From positions 248,001-312,000 of the forward strand of contig NW_022651110.1 of assembly GCF_004027225.2 (NCBI RefSeq): a stretch of DNA of 64,000 nucleotides. Reading direction: 5' to 3'. Shown here piece after piece: positions 1 through 12,000 of this stretch. The translations under genes were made by a program, and so were the position numbers. Numbering within the stretch: the stretch's first letter is position 1; the number at the start of each line of letters is the position of its first letter. The notes under the pieces are model-generated. The model did no database searches, had not been told where the DNA came from, and worked only from the letters and a program-made list of their open reading frames with translations. This stretch comes from Strigops habroptila (Eukaryota > Chordata > Aves > Psittaciformes > Psittacidae).

Positions 1-3000
1 CCAGGCAGTTTGCTCAACAAGTCCTTCATGCTCTGAATGGGCTTTGAAGGGAAGGCTGCCCAGTCCACCTTTTCCTCCATGGGTTTTTGAAGGTCTTTGG
101 CCAGTGTCATGAGCTCGTTGTAGAGGTGGGACAGCAGCACCGGGGCCGAAAGCTGCGGCGAGAGGGGAGGAAAGCAGCACATTACTTCATCCCTGCACCA
201 AGGGCTGTGGTCGGCTGGGACTTGCCCTCCTGGCAGAGGTTTGGGATACCCACTTCCTTCAGGAAATGCTTCAGGACCCCAGTGATATCGTGGGGGGAGT
301 GCTCAGAGAGCTCCACCAGGCTCCGTCCATTCTCGAATGCCTGGCACAGCTTTTCCACCCGGGCTTTGGACCCGCTGATCCGGTAGATGCCCTGCGTGGT
401 CCAGAGTGGGAAAGGTCAGGAGGTTTGGATGCAGAGGAGACCAAAGCAAGGATAACTGCCTCCTCACCTGCACCCCCAGGGCACGGGCTTCGATCTCGGA
501 GGTGCATTTCACCACGATGAAGGGAACCTCCTCTGGGAAGTCTCGAGGGACCTGTGTGAAGTCAATCCCAAACAGAGGTACCCGGTTGGGCAGCTTCTTG
601 TGGCCGCAGGTGATGAGCAGGTTCTCAAGACACTTCTTGTGGCAGGCCAGGCAGCACTGAAACGGCAGAACCACCCCAGGTTATGGTCTGGTGGTGGTCC
701 AGCAGTGGCTGAACTTGAAGGACTTCTTCTGTCCCCTCAACCACCAAAGTCCCACCAACCCCAAGAGGGTTGTTTCAGGCAAGTGACAGTTGGTGGCTTA
801 TGTTCCTCATGTAAATCAGAGGGAGGAGAAGCACGAGAACTTGGCGGAGGGGCCCCTCAGCCCTTCGGTGAGACGCTGGTCACCTCAGGCTCCAAAACAG
901 TGGTATCTTCTAGCCCTCACCTCCTCACACTCGAAGCCACTGACCATGAAGTTGTCACAGTCCCTGCACTTGGATGGACCCCGCAGCTTGCGGAGCCGGT
1001 GGGTCTGTGCCGCGCTGGAGAGTGGGATGTTCCTCACCTGCTGCTGGGATGTGCCGTTTTCTGTGGAAACAGCATGGAAGTGTGAAGAGGAACTGATCCA
1101 TGAGCATGGGTTCCATCTCCTGAGTCACATCCGGGTGGAACTCACCGTTTTCCAAGGCTTGCAAGGAATCTCTCTCTTCAAAATCATCCGAGGAGGACAC
1201 GGTGCTGGTGGATGGAGCTTTCAACAGTTTCCTGCTAGAGTTTCCTTAAGGAGACAGAAAACATGAACTGTTCTCATCCTCATGATGCCCAACATGGGTC
1301 AGTGTAGAGTTTATTTCCTCCTGGTTTAGGGTTTTGAACAATATCAGGCAGGATTTCTGTGGCTCTCACCTGGGCTGGAATTGGGAGAGTCCAAAGACCG
1401 GGATTCACAGCTCCCACCGAGGCTTTCCGTGTCACTGCAGAGGGATTTGGTCATACCTGCAAAAATGGAGACTGTGCCAGGAGTCTTGGGATCCTTCAGC
1501 GAGGGGCTGAGGTCCCAACCAAGCTCCCAAGAAAATCCATGAATACTTGTCCATGTTTTCTCCCAGTCAAAGCAAAGCCTTAGACACTGCCCTAAGAATG
1601 TGAGAACCTCTCCCACCTCTTTGGCTACTAATCTAAACCTAACTGCAGTGAAAAGGGGTGATGGGTTCAAACTAAACCAGGGGAAGTTCAGGTTGGATGT
1701 AAGGAAGAAGTTCTTCCCTGTGAGGGTGCTGAGGCGCTGGCACAAGTTGCCCAAAGAAGTGGTAGATGCTCCATCCCTGGCAGTGTTCAAGGCCAGGGTG
1801 GACAGAGCCTGGGGTGACATGGTCTGGTGTGAGGTGTCCCTGCCCATGGCAGGGGGTTGGAACTGGATGATCTTAAGGTCCTTCCCAACCCAACCCATTC
1901 TATGACTGGAGAGCAAGTTGGGTTGTCTCCACTAAAATCAACCTACTCTGTTCCTCGTTCCGGGATGGATCTTCTGGCGTGCTCACATCCTTTGCTGCGG
2001 AGGAAGGTCCTGTGCAGTGCAATGCCATCTTCTTTTTGCCACTGGGAGGGGACCTGGGAAGTGGTTGTAGACAAGTGTGCGCTATGTGTTTCTGACCTTT
2101 CTGCTGGGATGTACGCTTTCTGCTTTCTTCTTTGCTTTCTACCTTTGTCCTCCAGAAGCAAGTGGCTCGAATTCAAACACCTCCATATGAATGTCTTTCT
2201 TCTGCAGAGCCTGGATGAACTCCAGGTACTTCTTGCCTGCTTTGTATGGCTTGCAGACCTCAGCCAGATACTGATATCTCACTGGGATCTGTTCTGATTG
2301 AGCCAGCCGCTGCTTGAACATCCTTAAAGTGACCTTACAATGGAAAGAAAACCAAAACCCCCCCTTTACTAGTCAAAGTCCAGGTGCTTTTTCCTCCCTG
2401 AACCTCACAGTCATTCACCAGCCTTTAGTTTTTCATCACCCAAACTCAGCTACCTGCACTTCTGCAGATGGAAATGACTTCTCACTGCTGCTTGTTCCAG
2501 GATTTTCCCCCACCCAGACTTTTCCTATGGATACCTCTGTCCTCAGAGCAGTACTAATTGCAAATGTCATTATACAGCTGAGACTTGTTGGTAGCAAAAC
2601 AATGTCCTGAGCATTCCCCTGATTTCTACTGCTTTAGAATGGTCACTTAGAAGGTGGTTCAACAGAGAAATGGTGAAGATCTTAAAAGGTCTTATCTCAA
2701 ACAGCAGCTTCCCTGGAATGGGGATTACAGGAGAAATAAACCTCCACATACCCACGTCAGCACCTCATCCCCTTGGAAAATGAGCTTCCGGATGTGGGAG
2801 ACGATCCGTGCTCGCACCTTCTCCAGTTCTTGTCTCCGAAAGTTGGCCTCACTGATGCACATCTTGTACAAAGCTTCTGTTTCCTGAACCTGTGCGGGAC
2901 CAGCAGCAGAGCAAAGGAAGAGGAAGTCACCAGGACGGCTGGGAAGATGCCACCACGCAGCACATGGGATGGGTGAGCTGGACTCATCACCTTGGCTTGG

Positions 3001-6000
3001 GCCTCCTCGCAGGAGCGGCGGCGCTTCTCCAGCTGCTTGTTGGCGCTGGCCGTGCTCTGGTGTTCATCCTCTGCTTTGGCACTCAAGAGCTTCGCTTTCT
3101 CCAGCTCCTCACAGCGCTGGAAGTACTGCAGGCGGGCCTTGCGCAGGGATGACAGGGCTTCGTTCTCCAATAGGAAAAGGAATGGGTTTAGGAAGCCCAA
3201 GTTCCAAGAATGAACAAGGCACAGCAGTGCTCTGCTGAGGAGGAAAGTGCCTGGCTCTTGGTTCAAATGGATGCTACCATTCACATGGACATCAGTGTTC
3301 TTTGTACCCCTCCTCCCAAAGCTCCTAAGGGAGCTCCTGCGTTTCCTCTGCTGCTGAGTAGAGCCCCAGCAGTCCTGGATCACCTTCCACAGGGTGCCCA
3401 GCAGGAAATCCTGGAGCAAAGGGCTGCTGCTGAGGTGCTGGGTTTTAGTGGGGGGTCACAGGCACTGAGCCCTTGCAACTGGAGCCAGCCCAGTGCCAGC
3501 CTGTGCAAAGCCAAGGTGCATCCTTGCTCTGCATTTGGCAGGAGGGGATGGGATGCAGCAGGATGGCACAGGAATGCTGCCAGCATTCCCCCCTTGTACT
3601 CTTTAAAACTACTTCTCAATAGCTGGATGCATATTACGTTATTTAGTTACTGCTTGTTCATGTCAGTGTTTGGAGCCCTGACTGGCATCAAGTCAGGCCC
3701 ATTCCCTGGCCTCTTACCATCCTCTTTTGCTCCTTTGTCCATTGATCCTTAAATTCTTTCCTCCATTTCTCAATTTCATTCTTCTTGGCTGACAGAGGCT
3801 GCAGGGGAAGAATAGTGAGGATGGGAACAGGTCCTCATGAGGCAGGAAAAGGTATCTCACAGACAAGGGCATGACATTAGGAAACAACCCTTGTGAGATG
3901 CCTCTTTCTCCCTTAAAATCAGTGTGTTTCATTCCCTTCTTTCCTTATCCCCTTCACCACCTCAGACCAGGAAAAACCGCTTCATCAGGTCTCTGGGATG
4001 CTCCCATGTAATCTTCCAGCAAATCTGTCTAATCCATGGAGAAAATACAGCACCTGGTAGAATTCCTTCTGCTGGAGCAGTCCTGCAGTCTCAGCCGCTG
4101 AATTCCCAACCTTTATGTCATGTTCCAGGACCATTTGATAGAGCTCCCAGAGAGGCATGTTGTGCTGCAGAAACCCAAAAAGCACCTTTGAGCTGGTGGA
4201 TAACCAGCCAATGGAAGAAGAAAGGATTGTTCCCACACTGGGAAGTTTAGGAATGGTTTTGGACGTATGTTTCTTGTAGGGCTTTAGCTGGAATCTACAA
4301 GCAATTCATGTGTGCAGAGAGCCTCACGTTTGCTCTGCTCCTCCTCCTCCAAAGGGAACCCACCCAGGAAGCAGGAATATTGTGGGGGATTATAGTGATA
4401 GGACAAGGGGTGATGGGTTCAAATTGAAACTGGAGAAGTTCAGTTGGAGATAAGGAAGAAGTTCTTCCCTGTGAGGGTGGTGGGACACTGGCACAGGTTG
4501 CCCAAAGAAGTGATAAATGCTCCATCCCTGGCAGTGTTCAGAGCCTTGGGTGACATGGTCTAGTGTGAGGTGTCCCTGCCCATGGCAGGGGGTTGGAACT
4601 GGATGATCTTAAGGTCCTTTCCAACCCCACCATTCTCTGAGGACCCATACCTGTTGGAAGATGGCACTTTGTCCTGACTCTGCGATCTTCACAATCCCTT
4701 TGGCAAACTCTGTCTCTGTAAAAGGCCAGAGTGGATTAGGCACCAGATTCATGGTGGCAGAGGTGGCTTTGGCAAAGCCAGAGGTCATTGCAGTCAAATA
4801 GGATCATTCAGGGAAGAAGAAATGCTGGCTCCTTGTCTTTCTGATCAAAAGCAGTAAAAGGGGTGAGTGTTGGGCCAGTTTCTCACTATGTTTTGCTTGT
4901 AACTGTGTGTTCTTGGCCGTGATCTTTTAAATAGGAGCTATTGAAAGTTGCTCTGACTTCCAGCAGGTTCCGTGCATGGACTCACCGTAACTCAGACGCT
5001 TTTCAATCCAGCTGAGCAGCTCCTTGACATATTTACACCACGTCTTGGCGTATTGGAGGGCTGCATCGATGCCACCTTCACATTTCAGCAGCATTTCATC
5101 TGCCTCCTGAACTGCAACAGAATAAAACCAGGGTCAGAACGGCTCTGGCTGAGAGGCAGAGGCTGCCCCAGGGGTTGGAGGCTTGAGGTGGGGCTGGGAA
5201 ATACTTGGTAACAGTCCTAAAAGATCTTTCACTGAACAAACATCATCAAGATCTACTCCACTTCCATGCATCCTGCCTACGGAAGCACACAAGTTCCAGG
5301 TAATTCAGACGTGTCTATTCCTCTGCCCTCCATTCTGAATGAAATTTCCAGATTAAAGTTTGGAAATCCAAAAGGGAAGGAGCTACTGGGTTGCTGGGGA
5401 GTTGCAGGAAGTATTCCTGTTCCGTAGTGAAACCTACTGCAGACTCAGCACACTGCAGTGAGCAACTCTACACACATTTCAAGCTGAAATGTATGGAGCC
5501 AGGCTGAGAACATTGGGGCTGTTCAGCCTGGAGAAGAGAAGCTGCGTGGAGACATCAGAGCAGCTTCCAGTGTCTGAAGGGGGCTACAAGGGTGCTGGAG
5601 AGGGACCTTCAGCAGGGACTGGAGTGACAAGACAAGAGGTGATGGGTTTAAACTGAAACAGGGGAAGTTCAGGTTGGATCTAAGAAAGAAGTTCTTTACT
5701 GTGAGGGTGCTGAGGCGCTGGCACAGGGTGCCCAGAGAAGTGGTAAATGCTCCATCCCTGGCAGTGTTCAAGGCCAGGTTGGACAGAGCCTTGGGCAACA
5801 TGGTCTGGTGTGAGGTGTCCCTGCCCATGGCACAGGGGTTGGAACTGGATGATCTTAAGGTCCTTTCCAACCCAAACCATTCCATGATGCTATGAAATCT
5901 GTGAGAAAGCAGCTTAGAAACTGAGGTTTGGTTTTCTTCACAGTGTCTTTCTGTGAAGAACCCCCAAGTCTCTGTTGCATTTCAGGATGCCAACGAAAAG

Positions 6001-9000
6001 AACGGGTGAGAATCCTCCCAGTGGGTACCAAAGTGCTTCAGAGCATCCAAAGTTTCCCTGGGTAGAGCTTTCCTGTGCTTAAAACCATTACACCTTTGGG
6101 AATTGATGACTTGATATTTAGGAATCAAGACCTGGTGAGAAGCTCCTCAATGAGACATTCATGGCTGAAGACAGGAAGATCTGCTGGAGGAAGCAGCATG
6201 CTGCTGAGCTCAAACAGCATCTCCACCCTTGCTGGGCATCAGGCTGAGCTCAGCCAAGGACTGGTGACAGCGGAGACACCAGCACGATCCATCTGTGTCA
6301 TCAGGAGCTGCCAGGTAATGAACTAGGAGTTTAATGCCCCCTATTTGGGTTTCAGTTCACACTGTTACCTGTTAGGTCTGCCTGTGGTGGCGTCTCTGAG
6401 CTGGTTTTGCTCTTGCAGAAGCTTTCACTCAACTGGGGGGGGAAAGAGACGGAAATAAAAGAGGAAAATGGGAAAAGACCAAAGTTTTCAGGAATGTGGA
6501 GGGTTTCTTTAATAACACAGATCTTTGCCTACCTCTGTGTCTGTGCTCGGGTCTGTGTTGTCAGTGCTGTCAGTGTCACCAATGAACATATCAACTGTCC
6601 TGTATAATGGGGAGAAAAAAGGAAGCACTGAAAGAAACTGAGGTTCCAAAGAGGCAGGAAAGTGGCCGAGCCCCGTTGCTCTACATACGCATTTCCAATA
6701 GAGATCTCGATGGCATCCAGGCTGCGGAATATCTCACTGTACCGATGCCGGCTTTCAGGTGTCCTCTCCTGATGGCTGAGACCTGGAGATGGAGACAGAT
6801 CATCTCACTGAAACACCTGACCTGAAGCTCCCTGACGTAAGCAGGATGGTTGGTAAGAGACGCAGGGGAGCATGGCTGAGCCCTGTACGGACTCACGGGG
6901 AATCATAGAATCCATGAGTCACAGACTGGTTTGGGTTAGAAGAGACCTTAAGATCATCCTTTGTGATTAAGATAAGATGATATTAAGGTCTTTTCCAGCC
7001 CAAACCATTCTACGATCCACTTCCAACCCCCTGCCACAGGCAGGGACACCTTCCACTAGAGCAGGTTGCTCCAAGCCCCTGTGTCCAACCTGGCCTTGAA
7101 CACTGCCAGGGATGGGGCAGCCACAGCTTCTCTGGGCACCCTGTGCCAGCGCCTCAGCACCCTCACAGGGAAGAGCTTCTGCCCAAGAGCTCATCTCAAT
7201 CTCCCCTCTGGCAGGTTAAAGCCATTCCCCTTGGCCTGTCCCTCCATCCCTTGTCCAAAGCCCCTCTCCAGGTTTCCTGGAGCCCCTTTAGGCACTGGAG
7301 CTGCTCTAAGGTCTCCCCTTCAGGAGCCTTCTCTTCTCCAGGCTGCCCCAGCCCAGCTCTCTCAGCCTGGCTCCAGAGCAGAGCTGCTCCAGCCCTCGCA
7401 GCATCCTTATGGGACCCTTTCTCAATGTCACACATGCTTATTTATGGCAATAAGCTACATTACAGAATCCTGCATCACACTCAAGTGCCCAGCAGGACAA
7501 ATACTGGATGTGCAAAACATTAACTGGGCTGGTCCCCACTTGAGGGACAATGTGCTCCTGCCCTGATGTCTAAGGTCTGAGGCTGTTCTGGCCATGGTTG
7601 CACACGTAGCAGGCTGAAGGTGAGCGTATGCATCTGATGTGGGGTTAGTGGTGCTGTTAATCTCACTTCCCACTGCCTCATGCACTTGCCACTGAGGCCT
7701 GAGACTAAACTGACTCAGGCTGAAAGTTCAGGCTGGGGGTGGGGGTGGATGCAAAAAAGGGAAACCATTTAAAAACATGAAACTGGGCACAATTGGTAAC
7801 AGCAAAAAGCAAATTTTGCTGCTCTTTGTCCTTTTGACATTCCAGGAAACAGGATGTGGTTGACCCAAATCTAGAGTTGCTTCACTTATAGTTGAGTTTT
7901 GACAGTAAGTGCTTGTAAAGTTTGCTCGAATGCTATATCAGACAATGAAAAGAAAGGATTGGAAGGGAGAACACATTCCCCATCCTTCTTTTACTTCTAT
8001 TAGGGATTTTGTTCCATGGAGCTCCTTGTTTGGTGTCCAACACGAGTGTTCTCTGGCAGTCATACAGTTACAGCAGCCAAGCCATGAACATCAGCTTAAA
8101 ACTAAAAAGAACTGGGAAGAAGGTGGGACACTGAAGCCACCCCTTTACTCACAGTCAGCATTGAGCAGCGTGGGCCAGATGCTGTGTTCCCTTCTGCATC
8201 AGGAAGTGAGCTGGGAACACTCCCCCTTAACTTGCCTTTGCTGGGCACATAATCCAGGTTTATGCTGGACTTGTTCCTTAAAAGTCTTCTGAACCTTTTA
8301 CTCCAAAGTGACCGCTCTGCACGTGTGTGAAGGCCACTGAGGCCTGAAGGAGCTGCAAGGAATCAGCTGGGATGGCCTGTCGCACTTGAAAGCCCCCGTG
8401 GTGCTAACAGAGAACTGCAAACTGAACCCAGCACCTACTTAATGGTGATAAATCAACATTTCACACCCAGTGGGTGACATGAGACGGTTCAAGGCAGCTT
8501 CCAAACATCTCATCCTGGCTCTTCTGTAAGAGACACAAGTGGTTCGTAACCCAAGACGTAACAAACCCAAGATGTAGTAAATCCAAGACCTAATTCAATG
8601 TGAACCCGAACTACTCTTGTTGCTTAGTGTGAGCAGATGCCAGCTTTAACTTCTCTTGTTTACCACCAGCAGAGGATTGTACAACAGGAAGAAGTGACTC
8701 AACTTGAGCAGTGCTGGCGATGAGCAAAGCAACACGTTCTGCTGTGAGCAAGAACCGCAGGTTGTCACAAGCATTTTGTTTCCTCTCAAGAAGAGAAGGA
8801 TATAGGCAATACTATAAATACATTGGACATAAGATTTCTTGCCCTTGCTGATGTCCATAAACTAACCTTTCAGACACTGAGGAAAGCCTTTTGCCTGGAC
8901 CCACGAGGATTAGGTAGCAGAGCATCCGCTGTGGCGCTGGGATATGGGACCACAGGCTTGGAGAGACTCTGCCTCAGTCCTTCGTCCATTCACTGTGACT

Positions 9001-12000
9001 CTGCAGCCTTACTTACAAATGGCCCCTTCAGTTTAAAACCAGTTATCTTATTGGAAAGCTGATCTAGAAACTAACTCTTCCGTAGATTAAAACCCATCCG
9101 TGTTTCCTGAAGGACATAAGAAGTGTGTCCTTCTTATCTTAGATAACTCCAGCAGAAACCCCTTCCAGGGTTGGCACTACACTTGCATCCTCTCCTGGAA
9201 AGCTCACTGCTCTTCTCTACCTTTTGCCAATGTCACAGAGAGAACACGCTGGTCCTGTGCAGAGCATGGAGGATATTTTTAGCAGGAGAAGCTCTTGCTG
9301 TGCTGTTCAGCAGAAGCATCACTTCCCTTTCAGTTACCAAGAAATGAGGTAGATATCTAAAGCCCTGGCTCAGTGTGGCACCATTGCCCAACCTCGGTAT
9401 CTCGAGCCTGTCCCCAGCAGCACCTTCCCCTTCTCTGCCCTCAGCCTTGCACGTTGCAGCACAACATCTGAATGTTTTCCACAGGGGCAGAACTCCCATT
9501 TCTGCATCAAAGGACTCACATCTCTCAGCAGTGTGTGTGGAAACCCCCTGCTTTACAACACTGTGTAAACCGAATCAGGCCAAATCAGTCCGAACATTCC
9601 CGTTGCTGGCCCCTGCTCCTGCATGAAATCCTCCCTCTTTAACTAAAAGGAGACCTCAGAGCAGCTCCCAGTGTCTGAAGGGGGCTACAAGGATTCTGGA
9701 GAGGGACCTTCATCAGGGACTGTAGCGATAGGACAAGGGGTGATGGGTTTAAACTGAAACAGGGCAAGTTCAGGTTGGAGATAAGGAGGAAGCTCTTCCC
9801 TGTGAGGGTGCTGAGGCGCTGGCACAGGGTGCCCAGAGAAGCTGTGGCTGCCCCATCCCTGGCAGTGTTCAAGGCCAGGTTGGACACAGGGGCTTGGAGC
9901 AACCTGGGCTAGTGGAAGGTGTCCCTGCCCATGGCAGGGGGTTGAGACTGGATGATCTTAAGGTCCTTTCCAACCCAAACCAGTCTGGGGTTCTATAAGA
10001 TACCCCTCAGAGAGACTCTGATTCTGGCTGGCAGCAAAGGACAATGCTCCAGCTGCCTGGAACGACGTCTCTGTCTATCTGAGGAATAACAGCAGCTTTG
10101 GAACAAAACAATCCAAGTTTCTCAACAAAACCCAAGACCACTTCCCATATGTCACTCTGGTTTCTCATCTCCTCTTCCTGCTTCAGCAAGAACTGGCAAG
10201 AACTTGCATTTACAACTTGGCTCAGTCCCAACTGACAGAAAACACGAGCGAGGTCAGGTGTCTTAAGTAGCAGAACGGATTAACAAGGGGATTAATGAAA
10301 CATGAAGGGGAAGGGGGGGAATTTCCACTTCATACACGGATTCATTGAAGCAGAAGCTGAGCACGCTGCAAATCGGGGGTGTCTGGCAGCAGAAACTGAG
10401 TGCAGATGTGTTAGGTTGCAAAATAAAACCAGCTTTAGAGGACAATATTAGTAAACCAGACTCATCTTGATAGGTGGCAGCCACTGACAGCTCTTAGTTA
10501 CTTAAAACCCTGCTTTTTAAGTAAGAAAAGAGCAATTCTATTGAACTTCTGGCTGCTTGTTTCTTCAACATTAAGAAGAAGGAAATGCTATGGATTGAAG
10601 TGTCAGAATTCATCATAGTGAATGCTTCCAGCACTGGAAAGCAAGAAAAGGACCTTTCAAATAGCAACGGAAGGAGGAATTTCAGACACTGTATAGGGCT
10701 GTTTCTAAAGGGAGCTCAGAAACAGGTTGATGCTCTTCGGTGGGTTTATTCAATGGTCAACGCATCATCATCTCTCCCAGTGAAGTGCTGATGAGACCAA
10801 GATTGTAGGCCAACAAATCAGGCAGACTTATAGATAAGATTCTATACCTTATAGATCTTTAAATGGCCTCAGAAATGGTTCTGCTGAACACCCACGAATA
10901 AGTGCAGATATTAAATGGCCAGGCTGGAAGTCTCTGCCCTGAAAATCAGAGACGGACACGATGGGGAGTTACCCACCATGAGCTTCACATGTGAAAAGAG
11001 GACATCTGCAAGCTCTGGTACATGCAAAAGGGGAACATCGAGCTGCAGTGAGCTCTGCTCGTGCCTCTGCAATGCTGGGTGATGAGCACTCTGACATGGG
11101 CTGTGAGAATGTTGCTGGGGACACAGAAGTGCTCTGTAGGGCAGGGGTGGGCAAGAAACTCTTCTTGCAACTCAACAGCTTATGAAAGACATTGAGACAT
11201 CCTTTAACTATCTCTGTGTGTGATCATGAGCTACAGAAGCTCTGTGTTAGTTAATGCCTTCTCGACTTTCAGGACAAAGACAGCACAAGACAACATGGGG
11301 CTCTGGCACAAGGGATTCATACTCTCTGGTGGTACAGAGATCTCTTAGATGCTTCGCTGGTAAGTATTACTCCAGTTCAAACTATGTTCATACTGAAGGT
11401 TTTCACCTTTGAGAACAAGGACCTAGAGACTTCTTGTCAGAAGGACTTGAGCTGATTCTGTGTCAGGAGCAGCATTAGGTACTCTCAACCTCTCCAAGAG
11501 AGAACACTGCACCTTCTGCCCCCTCAAAAAGGGGGGTTTCATCCTTCCCTCTAACATAAGCCAGTGTCCAGGACTAACACGTCATATAACTTCATCTCAG
11601 ACTTAGAGAACTGAACAATCTTGTTCATGTAAACCCCTGTTAGAGGAACTTAGAGCTGTTTTCTAGCAGCCATATGTCCTACATGGTTCACAGGCTGATT
11701 CATCATCTCATGCCCCACAAGCTTACATTACAAACAGCATAAAAGGTTGTTTCAAATGCCAGCACATACCACTTGGTTCTGGGTCTCCCATAGCTGAATC
11801 CTCAGTGGTTTGGCTTGGAAGCAGCACAATCCCGAAGGACTCAGCTTTGAATCACAGCTGAAGTAAGTAAACCCCAAAGTCTTGCTCAGAGCAGATGAGA
11901 AGAAATGCTCCGGAGGTCCATGAGAGCTGCATGTGAAGAAGACCTGCCCGAAAGAGCTGGCAGAAAGTGGCTGCTGGAGCCCAATCTGCTTCCTGCAGAC

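Noticed and set aside
7066-7566. Recurring open frame beginning [17 protein letters not shown] at many places
   Set aside because: Antisense translation of the CR1 3' region, present in each copy; not a gene.
10007-10231. Possible extra GMIP exon encoding [18 protein letters not shown]
   Set aside because: No splice pair puts it in phase, and exons 2 and 3 join directly without it.
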